Below are positions 34,397-45,723 of a stretch of DNA of 64,000 nt, piece by piece. Each line of letters opens with the position of its first letter. Positions within the stretch are counted from its first letter, which is position 1. The stretch is from Gossypium raimondii (taxonomy: Eukaryota > Streptophyta > Magnoliopsida > Malvales > Malvaceae). Below the pieces are notes generated by a model that worked only from the letters and a program-made list of their open reading frames with translations, ran no database searches and was not told where the DNA came from. The translations under genes and the position numbers were made by a program. The stretch is taken from NCBI RefSeq assembly GCF_025698545.1, contig NC_068576.1, positions 50,688,390-50,752,389 of the forward strand, in the 5' to 3' direction.

Positions 34397-37300
34397 TCAC
34401 TCATCTGAGCTATAGTCACTGGATTCTGGCAGTAGAGGCACAGCTGCACAGCAGAATGACTCCTTGTCTTTGAGAAGAAGACAGCTCCCATCTGAATTCC
34501 ATTTCAAATCAGTTATAGAAAACTGTGGTAGCGGATTACTTACACAGTACGCACCGGAAGGGGTCCACATATACAAATGAGAGCTGCCAGTGCAAAGAAC
34601 AAGACGAGTGCTTATCGGATCCCAAGCTGCTGCACGAATAGGATCCTTTTGCACCAAGATGGCAGCCAACTCCAAATGGCGAATGTCCCAAATCCAAAGT
34701 GCAGTTGGCATGCTATCATTGCGAGTACAAATATATTGGCTATCATTGCTCCATGAAAGAAGACCTAGAATAAAATTAAATTTTGTTGGTAACAGCATTG
34801 AAGGGAGGAAAATCAAAGTTAATTTGGTCAACTATTTCTGATTAGTTTATAGAGTAGCTTAATGCAGCCTTAAACTTGAGTGTACATAGCATGATTAATC
34901 CCTAGAAAAATATTTTGAAACCAAATCATTATATCCAATAAGATTACATCTTCTGAAATCCTAGTGTGGCACTGGCCACGCTAGTTGGTAATTGTCATAT
35001 TTAAGTGGCGGTATCCTACATTTATTAAGTATTGGGCCTCATCCTCTTCAAAAAAAAAAAAAGCTTGACCTCTCAACATAATGCCAATTGGTTTTAGGTT
35101 AGATGCTTAACATGATATCAAAGTCCAGGAGTGTTAAGTTTTCTTGCCTAACCGCATGTGAGGTTGTCTATGCATGGACCCTTGCTAAGTACACAAGGGG
35201 AAGTGTTAAGTTGTCACAACCCCAATTGACTCGTGATGCATAATCTAGAAGTTTTCTTTTTGGGTGCCCACAGGTCCTCAAGGTTTTACCACCCTCAAAT
35301 GCGCCTCCACAAACTTGAACCCATATCCTCACACACAAAGAAGTGCACACTATAGCACAAATACCAATTGATCTAGTGGTATCCATTCTACACTTTTTAT
35401 GTCACTGCCCGGCCTGCCAGGCCATCTGTCATAATCAGAAATTGTCCTCTTTAGGTATTCATAGGTCCCTCAAAGTTTTGACAACCTTAGATGCGCCACC
35501 ACATTTTTGAACCCACAATCTCACACACAAAGGAGTGCACTCTATAGAATGAATACCAATGATCTACTAGATGAATAGGACAATTCTAAAATATGACACA
35601 CGACCTGCAAATCGAGTAGTGACATGGGTGGTACTATCCCACATTATTAAAAGTATTAGGTTTCCTATGGTCCTATATTAAGTTTGGCCTCGCCAGTCAT
35701 TAGAAATTGGTTTTAAATTGGATGCCTTAATAGTCACCAAGGGCATTCATCAAGCAGAAGGGCTGACACGTCTAGTGGTAGGGGTAACGTGGAAAGGAGA
35801 GAGATTATTTCCATATTAAACAATATTTCTCGAATAAAATAAAATGTACTGCAAGATCATTATGCTAATATTAGAAATAGAGCATACTAAATTCGTTGTA
35901 CTCATATTTTGTGTCACTTATTATATGGTATGAAAAACATAAAATGTTTAGTAAATCTACATCAATTTGGTAAGACTTACCAATTCCTTGTTTAGGGTTA
36001 GGTTTGTCTGCAGGAGGCTTTTGGAAAGGAAAAGTAATGGGTACTTCCATAACCTCATATCTAACTTTGAAGTGTCCGCCTGGGGCATCTGTTAGTGGGG
36101 CATATGAACCATATTAAATAACTGAAGGGCTGCAATTCACGTATTGAAAATGACTGGAAAGGCAGGCATGCAAAAGCATTTAAGCTTAATAAACTGTATA
36201 CAAAAGAACAGAGCACTCAGGTCCTAAACAGTCGAGCACAATTTCATATCAAGGTCATGTATCAAGCAGTACATCAAATTAATGAAAAGTCAATAATAAG
36301 AGATATAGAATCTCACTATCCTTACCAGAGCCTCCCATAAAGTCATCGTCCAAACATAATTCAGACATATCAAGTTGCAACGGCTCATCTACCTCCTGCC
36401 AATATCAAATACAAAGTTAATAGATGCTTCTCACAGAATGAATCATCATAACAATGAAAACAAATTACCTTGAAAACGGCAGCACAACAAGGAGCACGAA
36501 CGGTTGATAGGTGCATAAACTCAGCAAAAGTTTTCCAAGTAAGGTGGTTTAGAACTCGTAGCATCTGATCATAACTACCCACAGCAAGAAACTGGCCACA
36601 GGGAGACCATGAAACACTTTTTACTCCCAGTCCACTTTCATATGCTTGATACTTAAAGAGACACCTTCCATCTGGAGAATATATTAGAACCTGTCTCAAA
36701 TTAAATAAGGAACCATGAACACTTTAATATTTCCAACTATATCAGCTCCAAGAGAAAGTATTGGCACACAAAAAGAAATGCATGCTTATACATCACTAAA
36801 ACCATAAACATAACTATGTGCTAATAGATGGTTAAGTAGAAATGCAACCATCAGGGCCATGTAAATTCTCATTTGGAGATATCTTACATAAGATACCATT
36901 TTCACCACAAATTTCTTGTTCTTTTCTTTTTTTAAATCAATAAAGAAGAGAAGAAACGGTTCTTCCCAATATACACATCGTATATCATCTAGGAACCAGA
37001 AAGGGGCAATTTGGCGACTGAAAGGAAAACAAAGTTCACATACTTTGTATTCAAGAGGTGAATCCCCGATCACTATTGCACTGTCATCCGGTGACCACTG
37101 AATATCAGTCATATCCAATGTGTCAACGGCGAAAACACCCATTATCTCCCAAGAGTGACAGGACAACAAATTTATATAGTCCTTACAATCACGCCTTGTG
37201 CAGATAGCAGCAAACTTTCCATCTTTAGTAAATGAAACTCCTTTGGAACCATGCTTTGGCCATTGTACATGAACGCAAGCTGTGTTCACTAAGGACCAAA

Positions 37301-38217
37301 CTGTTAATCGCAGCTGAAACTCCGAGGTGGTCAGTATGTGACGGCTATCTGGGCTCCATCTTGCATAAGCAATACCAGCAGGACCTTCATCTATTTTGCA
37401 TGTCCATTCGGGTTGGGTGAGTGACCATGCCTGTATCATGGGTCTTTTATAGAGACCACAAAGAATGTACTCAGAATCAAGTGCCCATTCAATATAGCTT
37501 ATCTTGTCCAAGCAAGAAAACAACTGCACAACCTGCAGCAATTTGAGTAAATTTACCATTTAGAAATACAGGAAATGTAAGCTGTGAACCTCAAAAATGA
37601 CCTTTGCATGAAAATAAATGCTTAAGCAAATTCGTAAATCAAAGAAACGAGACAAAACATAGAAGATTAATTTGCAAGTTTTTTTCATTGAGAGGAGTGT
37701 TTCAATGCTAAAAGATAAATTTTGCTCAAGTAGTTTGTGATTTCACAACAGACACAATGCCCAAAGAAACAGAACAAACATCAAATCTATTAGCTTGGTC
37801 TAAAGAGTGAAGCAATACAAAGCAAATAGGAAGCATTAGTAATCGAATCTGACTAAAATGTTGTCTAAATAAGCACAAGAAGATCTAATCAGAAACTAAA
37901 ATGAGGTGAATCTACATACCTAAAATTTGAATCAAGCATACAATTCATTCAAAAAAACCAAATCAAAACGCACCCAAAAGAAAAAGAGAAAAGCATTTTA
38001 TCATATCAGTCGTCTCCTTCCTCGCATTTCATCAGCAAACAAAGAAAGCAAATGAATTGGGAATTAGAAGAAAAAGAAGGAAATATTGAAAATATTTTAC
38101 CTTGAAGGAGAGTGTATCCCGAATCATAAGACGGTAATCGACAGCAACCGCAATGTAACGAGCATTCGGTGAAAAACAGCAAGGACCCGTTTGTTTATAA
38201 GCTTCAGTGAACTCCAT
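34397..38217 (-). CDS. WRAP73: WD40 protein, WRAP73 (WDR8)-like
   Basis: WD-repeat scaffold related to animal WRAP73/WDR8, which acts in centrosome and spindle-pole complexes with SSX2IP; in plants a microtubule-related role is inferred only. Exons (-): 38217-38101, 37532-37044, 36690-36469, 36395-36326, 36088-35981, 34764-34397. Junctions are GT-AG with agreeing phases and the product is 457 residues, about the usual family length. It starts MEFTEAYKQTGPCCFSPNAR, continues through WD-like blades (DKISYIEWALDSEYILCGLY, YARWSPDSRHILTT, IQWSPDDSAIVIGDSP, VSWSPCGQFLAVGSYDQMLR) and ends LLPESSDYSSDE. The blade ending VIGDSPLEYK has G where I recall W in relatives. The last intron (34765-35980) holds two SINE-like copies. 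Confidence 0.93.
35225..35392 (-). mobile_element. tRNA-derived SINE-like copy 1
   Basis: On the minus strand from 35392 the sequence reads CCACTAGATCAATTGGTATT (A-box-like) and about 54 bases later GGGTTCAAGTTTG (B-box-like), followed by a body with GAGGCGCATTTGAGG. It lies in the last intron of the WRAP73 gene, in the gene's own orientation. Confidence 0.55.
35440..35563 (-). mobile_element. tRNA-derived SINE-like copy 2
   Basis: It is diverged from copy 1 but collinear: ATTGGTATTCATTC, GAGTGCACTCC, GTGTGAGATTGTGGGTTCAA, then GTGGTGGCGCATCTAAGG. It sits about 50 bases from copy 1, in the same orientation, in the same intron. Confidence 0.5.
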
Positions 38218-38619
38218 TTTTACCAAAAGAATCCTAGAATTTTTTCCAGATTTAGATTGAATAAAATTCAATGAAGGCGAAATCCCTATTTCCTTGGTTT
38301 TTCCATCGCAAAAAACAATAATAATAATAATAATAAGTGGAAAATTCAGTTGAGAGTGGGGAGAGTGGTTTAAAATTTGAAGGAGATACGACTCCCTTTT
38401 CACTTTTTCTTTCAGCAAAACGAGCACGACAAAAATCGCTTTGACTGAATAAAATAGTATAATGGGCTTGTTACGTTTTTATCAGGTCAGACCCATTTAT
38501 TTCCGCATGAAGGAATATATTCACTAAATCCGCTTATCAATGGGCCATGATCTGGGATTGGGTCAACCACTTTTGTTTCCTTTCGGAGACTACGATGGAT
38601 GTGCAAGAGGGATAGCTTA

Positions 38620-39010
38620 TCCTTTGGTAATCATGATTTAGGGAGTGTTGAGGAGCTACTTGAATTGCATTTTACTTGGACAAACAACAAATTTGGGGAA
38701 AGGTTTGATGGAGGTTTTTAGAAAATGATGTTTTATGTTCCAAGCACTCCTTTAATCTCTCAGTAACAGTTTAGGATCATGGGCCTATGATGCTTTATAT
38801 ATCGTGTATAGATTTGTAATGACATCAAATAGGCATTGAAAGTACAAATTTCAGGGGTTTGCTTTAAAGAGGAAGTTGAATATCACAAAAGACAGGCTTT
38901 TGATTTGGAAAGGAGTTAGGTGAGATCCAAAGTTCTTTGTCTTCAATTCAACAATGCAGGAGGAAATTGATTATGCCAGAGGAGAATACGTCCGAAACAA
39001 ACACCTAGTA
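38620..39010 (+). pseudogene. possible LINE endonuclease relic
   Basis: The plus strand reads NHDLGSVEELLELHFTWTNN, then KFGERFDGG, resembling the FTW-x-N...ER-D segment of plant L1 LINE endonucleases. Stops follow within a few codons. It is a short, heavily decayed match judged by eye; chance similarity is possible. Confidence 0.35.
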
Positions 39011-39132
39011 AAGGGTTCTTAAGGGTTATCGTAATACAAAATCTTTTTTACACCACCATCATCAATACATTTTAGAGTTGCTAATGGAACAAGTACAATA
39101 TTTCACTCATATTTATGATGCTTTGTTGGTGG

Positions 39133-39198
39133 TTTGTTTTCTAACACGATCACCTGACTAGTGTCTTTGTTTTCTAACACGATCACCTGACTAGTGTC
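39133..39198. repeat. 33-bp perfect tandem duplication
   Basis: TTTGTTTTCTAACACGATCA... is repeated head to tail at 39133-39165 and 39166-39198 without a difference, so it is a very young duplication. Confidence 0.95.
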
Positions 39199-39459
39199 AA
39201 CCACTTGAATCTCTCATTCATATCTGTTGGACCATGATACATGAAGAATGGGTGGTTGATATTTGACATATTCTTTGAGAAGGCAATAGATGTACGGATC
39301 ATTTGAAGAAATTGACTTAAAGTTATGATTTGGGTTCAACTTAGCTTCTTTTTTCTCTCGCAAGTCTCCTACCTCTTCTACAAGTTGATTCTTGTCGAAA
39401 GGTGTAGTTAGAGTTTAGTCTATGTTTTCTTCTTTTTGTACCAAAAATTTATCACTAGA

Positions 39460-40004
39460 AGTCTTCATGGGTCAGGTTGAGTCGAGTTTAAGTATAATAT
39501 TAACATATTTTATGTTTGTTTAAATTCGATTCGGCCCGAACCATATTTTACTCAAATTTGCCTATATTTGTAAATAGTTAATTCAAGTCTATTTTAGGCT
39601 TGCTCATATTATTTTTAATTTTTAAAAAATATATTTATATTATTTTAAATTTAATATTTAATAAATTTAGATAAATTTCATTTATCAAAATTTTATATAT
39701 AAGCAATTTAACATTTTTTAGTATGCTTACATTATAGTATTATTTATTATTATAGATTTAATTTTTGTGTTAAAAATTATTTAGTATATAAAATAACATA
39801 ATATAATACAAATTTTTAAAAAATATATGTCGAGCTAGACTCAAACCTTACATGCTTGAATTCGAATATGTTCATATTTTAAATAGATTACTTTTTTTTT
39901 GTTTAAACTAATTTTTCAAGTCTAATATTAAATTTCAAAATGAGTTCCCAAAATTGGGCAGTGTAGTTATAACAGTTGATGTAAAGTTTGTGATAATATT
40001 AAGG
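39460..40004. repeat. AT-rich dispersed repeat-like stretch
   Basis: It opens with GGGTCAGGTTGAGTCGAG and GATTCGGCCCGAACC, followed by AT-rich sequence and GTCGAGCTAGACTC, resembling the general layout of the 18-kb dispersed repeat. No gene. Confidence 0.4.
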
Positions 40005-40009
40005 GCTAC

Positions 40010-42773
40010 TGTAACACTCCTAACCCGTATCCATCGCCAGAATAGGGTTACGAAGCATTACCGGAGTTTTCATTTCAAAACAAACAAAATTTATAAACAT
40101 TATATCAATAATCATAACAAAATCAATCCATAACATGCATATCGTCCCTTATATGAGCCCTCGAGGCCCTGAAAATACATTAGAAACAAGCCGAGACTAA
40201 ATCAAAAACTTATAGAATTTTTCAGAAAACAATGAAAATTTTCAAAACTATAGGGGTCACACGGCCTTGTGGCCATTCGAAGTAGGGACACATGGTCGTG
40301 TCCCAGCTCGTGTAACTCACTGACTTGGGTTACACGACCAAGCCACACACTCGTGTGTCAAGCCGTGTACCCTTCGAAATGACCTCACACGCTCGTGTGC
40401 TAAACCGTGTAACAGCCTGACTTGCAACCCTTTGAAAGTTACAGGGGACACACAGCCGTGTCACCAGGCTGTGTGACACACACAGCTGAGACACATGCTC
40501 GTGTCTCTACCCGTGTGGACGAAAAATGGGCCAATTCCAAGCCATTTTTCTCACCCATTCATGCATGTACCTACAATCACTTTTGCACATATAAACAAGC
40601 ATCCAAAATGCACCAAAACCATGCATAATCAAATTATTCAAATAAGGTCAATAATCCTACAACCAATATGCCCAAAAGCACCTCAATGACAACATATAAA
40701 TATACATAACCATGTGCATCATTTAACCAAAAATTATCACTTGGTTTACATATCAAATTCACATCCACAAAATACCAAATTTACCATTTAGCAATTAGCA
40801 TCATAACCCATATATGCCAACTACATTTTCATGCCAAAATGACTATATTCACTTCCACCATCTAAACCTTCATAAATTATAAATTCAACCATTATAAGGC
40901 CACATTCACATAACAACATATTCAACCATTTCAAACATTCAAAATACCAAACTCACAAGCCAAACCACATTGGCCAAAACAAATGGCTACTTCACCAACC
41001 AAAATACTTATACATGTCATTATAACCAAACTTAGAAACACTGAAATCTACTGATTTAACCGATGGATAGTGTGATAAGTCTCTGACAACTTTCCAACCC
41101 GAACGAGCTTCCGATTAACTACAAAACATAGAAAATAAATACAAAGCATGTCATGCTTAGTAAGTTCATAGTATACAAATTATGCTTATTTATACATTGC
41201 ATAATCTTAAATTACATATGTATCAATCCAACATAAGAATAAAAGATTCATAAACTTAAATCAAGTGAATTATACTTCTCATTGTCATGGCTAACACATA
41301 CTTCCTACTTTTCATAGTAATAAGGTAAATTGCATCAATAGTCCTTACCGAAGCTCACACAAGTAAAATTATGATAAGTATCCCAACCCTTTTCATAGCT
41401 CAATAACCGAAGCTATCCTTTTTCATTGTCCGATAGTCGTCACCATTCATTTCCATTGTTGATGGTCGTCACCATCCCTTTTCATAATTTGATAGCCGAA
41501 GTTATCCCTTTTCATAATTCGATAGTCATATCTATCCCTTTTCATTGTTCGATAATCGTCACCATCCTTTTTCATTATTGATGGTAGTCACCATCCCTTT
41601 TCATAATTTGATAGCCGAAGCTATCCCTTTCCATTAGTCGATGATTGTCGATACGCCGTTAGATTTTTCCACCGAGACACAATTTGATATTATATAAAAC
41701 AATAGCATTTAAAACATAATTTGAAACACTATTTAAATGTACGAACTTACCTCGACGATAAACATAAAAATGGAGTCTATTAATTCGAAGCTTTTTCTTT
41801 GCCTCGATCTAGAGCCGTACGTAGTCTATCTTGATCTAAATTAATAAATTCGATCAATTTAATAAATATTCTATTCAATTCAGTCCAAATTCACATTTTA
41901 GAAAAAATACACTTTTGTCCCTATAATTTTGATTTCATTACAATTTAGTCATTAGCTCATAAAAATGAAAATTCATGCAATTCACCCTCAACCCACCATA
42001 GCCGAATTTCATGTAGGTCCCTAGCAAGTCTTACATTTCATTTAATTCACAATTTCACAATGTATATTTTTTTCTATTTTTCATTTAATCCTGAAATGAC
42101 AATTTTATCAAAAATCACTTAATAAAAGTTGTTTATCTAACAACAACTAACCATTTCTTTCATCAAACATAAAAAAAACATGGATTCATTCATGGCAAAA
42201 CCCTAACCTTTTAAAAATTTTGCAAATTAGTCCCTGAGCTAGCTAGATTGAGCTACAACAACTCCAAAAACATAGAAATCATTAAAATCGGGACCAAAAA
42301 TCACTTACAGAAGCAATGGCCGAATGTAATAACCCTAAAAATGGCTTCTCTTCTTCTAATTTTCGGTCAAACATCACAAGCTTGAAGATGATACAACCAT
42401 TATACACATTTTAATTTAGACATAATTATTTAATTACTTATTTAACCTTTTAATTAACCTTTGAAAACACAAGTATAACGTCCATAAATGTCCACTCAAA
42501 TTTCAAATGGTCTAATTACCTCATAAACCCTCCAATCATTTAATATCATAGTCAAAAGATCCCTTTAGCATATAGAACTTAAGTTTTGCACATTTTATAA
42601 TTTAGTCCTTTTTATCAAATTAAGCATGCAAACGATAAAAATTCTTAACGAAATTTTTATACAATACTACTAACTTGTTGTAGAAATTAAAACAATAATA
42701 AATTAAAAATTTTCACATCATATTTGTGGTTTCAAAATCACTGTTTCAATTTTACTAAAAACAGGCTGTTACA
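40010..42773. mobile_element. solo LTR (2,764 bp) of an LTR retrotransposon
   Basis: It starts TGTAACACTCC and ends GGCTGTTACA (TGTAACA/TGTTACA inverted ends) with GCTAC on both sides (40005-40009 and 42774-42778), a perfect 5-bp target duplication. No internal region is present. Gypsy-like by length and make-up; the exact family is not identified. Parts include CACACGG/CCGTGTG motif clusters (40258-40520) and a short-unit array (41385-41650). Confidence 0.78.
41385..41650. repeat. minisatellite inside the solo LTR
   Basis: About eight imperfect units of roughly 30-35 bp built on GATAGYCGWMRCYATCCCTTT followed by TCATAATT. Units alternate between GCCGAAGCTATCC and GTCGTCACCATCC forms. Confidence 0.75.
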
Positions 42774-42778
42774 GCTAC

Positions 42779-43556
42779 TTTAGCAATGCTTTTGAAAAGT
42801 GCTTCTAAAAAGTGTTGTGGAAAAATGCTTTCGAGAAGTGCTTCTAAAAAAGTTTAGTTTAAGATTTGAGTATTTAGCATTACTGTCAAAAAATATTTTT
42901 GAGAAATAAAATGTCAATTTTAAACATGGTATTATCAAGTAACAAATATGAATTTAAATAATGTTTAAATTAATTAATATTATTATATTTTAGTAAGAAT
43001 ATAAAAAATTTATTATAACTTGGCGTTAATATATTAATATATGAAATATAAATTTTAAATTTTTAAGCAATAAATATTAATTATTTATAAAATTTAATTA
43101 GAATATAAAATTATATTTTAAATATTTAAATATAACTATCAAATATTTGTAATTAAATATTAACATATTTGTATTATTTTAAAAATATTTTCTTTATTTT
43201 TAATTAATGATTTTAACAAATTTGTAATTAAACACCAACAAACAAAAAAATTACAAGTACTATTAATAAAAAATAGTTTTAGGAGAGAAGAAAATAAAAA
43301 TTTAAACCAAAAACAATTTGTGTACCACAACTTATTTTAAGCAAAATACTAAACAAGCAGTAATTTAAGTTGAGGCTTTGAATCTAAACAATACTATCTT
43401 GAAGTGAATGGTTAATCACACAGTGCAGTGGAAGTAAATGAGCATCCAATGAAGCCTACTCCGGAATCCCACAATAGGTTAGGTGGTTAACTAATGAGTA
43501 ATAAAGAAGTGTTTAATTTGGTGGAAATAGAAAACTAAGCCATCTTTTTTGCCGGA
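42779..43556. other. intergenic and promoter side of F-box gene 1
   Basis: 42779-42910 has repeated GAAAAGTGCTTCTAAAAA-type text, a common plant MITE end pattern. The rest is AT-rich, becoming promoter-like near 43400. No gene. Confidence 0.5.
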
Positions 43557-43736
43557 ATGTCAACTCTCAAGCGTGCTCGGGAATCATCTTCAGCTGTCTT
43601 ACACTGTAATCTTCCTACAAACAATAAAACCCAGACACCAGAAGCTATAGATTTCTCAACTCAAGATGCTTTCCACCAAGAAAATCAAGGCATCCCCTCA
43701 AAGTCCTACCCAGCTTGTATCATCGTCATCAGCTGA
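43557..43736 (+). other. overlapping upstream open frame of F-box gene 1
   Basis: An ATG at 43557 opens 59 codons (MSTLKRARESSSAVLHC...) ending at 43736, in a different frame from the F-box coding region, whose ATG is at 43666. If both are on the mRNA, scanning ribosomes meet this ATG first. It could be a regulatory upstream frame, a transcript that begins later, or the trace of an indel at the N-terminus. Confidence 0.4.
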
Positions 43737-44886
43737 TATGATAGCCAGCAACGATGACATCTTAACTCTAATCCTTCATCGCCTGCCCCTAAAATCCCTC
43801 CTCAAATTCAAGACAGTGTCTAAACACTGGCTTTGTCTCATCACCCATCCCACCTTTCGTCCCCACCACAATTCTAGAGCCATTTCCGGCCTTTTTGTGT
43901 GTCGTCTTTCAGATATTACCAATCCAAAATACGACTTCCTCAATCTAACTCCCCATTCCTCTCGTGCCCCCTTTAAGTCCCTCAATTTTATTGACGACCC
44001 ATCTGGGATCAAAATCTTGCAATCTTGTAATGGCTTGTTGCTTTGTTGTAGCTTTCGTTCTAATCGTCTCGGCACACCTTATTACACTTACAATCCCACT
44101 ACAAAGCATTACACAGTACTCCCACCACCACGCCACAGTTCTTCCGGGTACTACAGTTTTGGTGTCAGTTTAGCCTTTGATCCTTCAAAGTCACCTCATT
44201 ACAAAGTCATTTGCATTAGGAATTACGACCCCGAGTTGCTAGATCATTACCAGGTAGAGATTTACTCGTCGAAAACCGGTCCCTGGAGGCCTTCAGGTCG
44301 TCCATTCGTAGCACCAAGTAATGTGCAATTCGAAAACGGTGTTTTCTGGAACGGTGCTATTCACTGGGTCAGTGACTGGGGAGATTCGCTATGTTTCGAC
44401 GTTGAAGAAGAGCAAATGAGGGATATCCCAATGCCCTCCAGCGATGGTGACGTAAGGTTGTACCGGTATTTCGGAGAATCCGGAGACCATTTGCATCTCG
44501 TTGAAGTTTATGGTTCAGACAATTTACAGTTTGATGTGTATGAGATGGAGAGAGACCGTTCTGGGTGGTTTGTGAAGTACCAAGTTGATCTAAATCCAGT
44601 TGCAGCAGCATTTCCTGAGATGGTTAGGGGCTATGCCGATCCAATAGACTTCCATTTTTACGCGTTTTCAATACTCTGTGTTGTTCATGAAGAAACCGAT
44701 GAGGGCTCATTCATGGTGCTGCATTTACCTAACAAAGCCATAAGGTATAATTTCAAGGACAACAGTTTCAGAAAGTTGCATGATTTTGCTCCACTTCGTT
44801 CTAGAGTTGGGGTTGGGGGAGATAGTTCATTAGAGTTTGAATATTTTGATGCTTATCAATTCATTGAGAGCTTTGCTTGTGTGTGA
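43666..44886 (+). CDS. F-box protein (At5g07610-like), copy 1
   Basis: 406 residues, intronless. Probable substrate-recruiting subunit of an SCF ubiquitin ligase. An F-box spans about residues 28-67 (NDDILTLILHRLPLKSLLKF, then VSKHWLCLITHPTF), which would bind a SKP1/ASK protein. The rest is an F-box-associated beta-rich domain with ILQSCNGLLLCCS, YTYNPTTKHYTVLPPP and FGVSLAFDPSKSPHYKVICI blocks typical of plant FBA proteins. It is followed 837 bp downstream by a second, similar gene in the same direction. Target unknown. The N-terminus is uncertain because of the overlapping upstream frame. Confidence 0.9.
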   Translation: MLSTKKIKASPQSPTQLVSSSSADMIASNDDILTLILHRLPLKSLLKFKTVSKHWLCLITHPTFRPHHNSRAISGLFVCRLSDITNPKYDFLNLTPHSSRAPFKSLNFIDDPSGIKILQSCNGLLLCCSFRSNRLGTPYYTYNPTTKHYTVLPPPRHSSSGYYSFGVSLAFDPSKSPHYKVICIRNYDPELLDHYQVEIYSSKTGPWRPSGRPFVAPSNVQFENGVFWNGAIHWVSDWGDSLCFDVEEEQMRDIPMPSSDGDVRLYRYFGESGDHLHLVEVYGSDNLQFDVYEMERDRSGWFVKYQVDLNPVAAAFPEMVRGYADPIDFHFYAFSILCVVHEETDEGSFMVLHLPNKAIRYNFKDNSFRKLHDFAPLRSRVGVGGDSSLEFEYFDAYQFIESFACV

Positions 44887-45646
44887 GGATGAGGTAAAAG
44901 TAAATGTATCATTTGTACTAGTAATTAGATTGTATTTTATTTTATTTTATCTAAAAAATAGGTAAATTAGTCGATGTTAAAAATTTCAACTAGATAGAGT
45001 ATACCTTATTGTGATGTACAAAGATTAATTTTTAGTGATATAAATGAATGGAATTTTTAATAAAAATATCAATTTACACTTTGATCTAACATATAGAAAT
45101 TAATTTATTCATTTTTTTTAAGTAGCGGGAACAAAATATGATCTAACTTTAAAGTGAAAGCGACTATCTCTATGTTGGAAAATTCTGAATGTTCCTTGAT
45201 GCTACATGTTTTTTCTCAATGTAAGGTGTGGGTCCACATATAGGAAAAATGTACCCAGCGATTTGGGTTTGATTAGTAAAAATATGATATTTCACATTAT
45301 GTTGAACCTTCTGAGTTGCTGCTGTACATGAAAGTTCTCCACAACTTCATATCTAATTTAATCAGGCTCCTTGCAGACCTTGAGGTCAATGATTTTCCTT
45401 TAAAATATAACAGATAATTCCGAGTCCAAAATTTTTACGTATACAATGTCTGGTCTGTTTTTCATGTAAGAACCTCATGGTCAAAGGATCCAAGATGCTG
45501 ATGTATGAATGCTGAGTTTTCCTTTCCGAAAAAAACCATACCAAGATGCTATGTAATCTTCCAAGAATTGCTTGGCAATTGCAGAACAGCTTCCAATGAC
45601 TTTTCTTGTACTAACCTTTTAGATAATTCAACCAGAATCCAGCTCA

Positions 45647-45654
45647 TATAAAGG
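45647..45654 (+). promoter_or_regulatory. TATA box of F-box gene 2
   Basis: TATAAAGG lies about 70 bp before the ATG of the second F-box gene, implying a short leader of about 40 bases. Confidence 0.5.
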
Positions 45655-45723
45655 GGACGTATGGAATAGGCTTATGAGAATTTCAGGGTCTAGCACAACA
45701 TACTGTGTACAAAAATAATCTCC

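Noticed and set aside
35225-35392. A functional tRNA gene on the minus strand
   Set aside because: A- and B-box-like sequences are present but no cloverleaf or acceptor stem can be formed; a SINE-like copy fits better.
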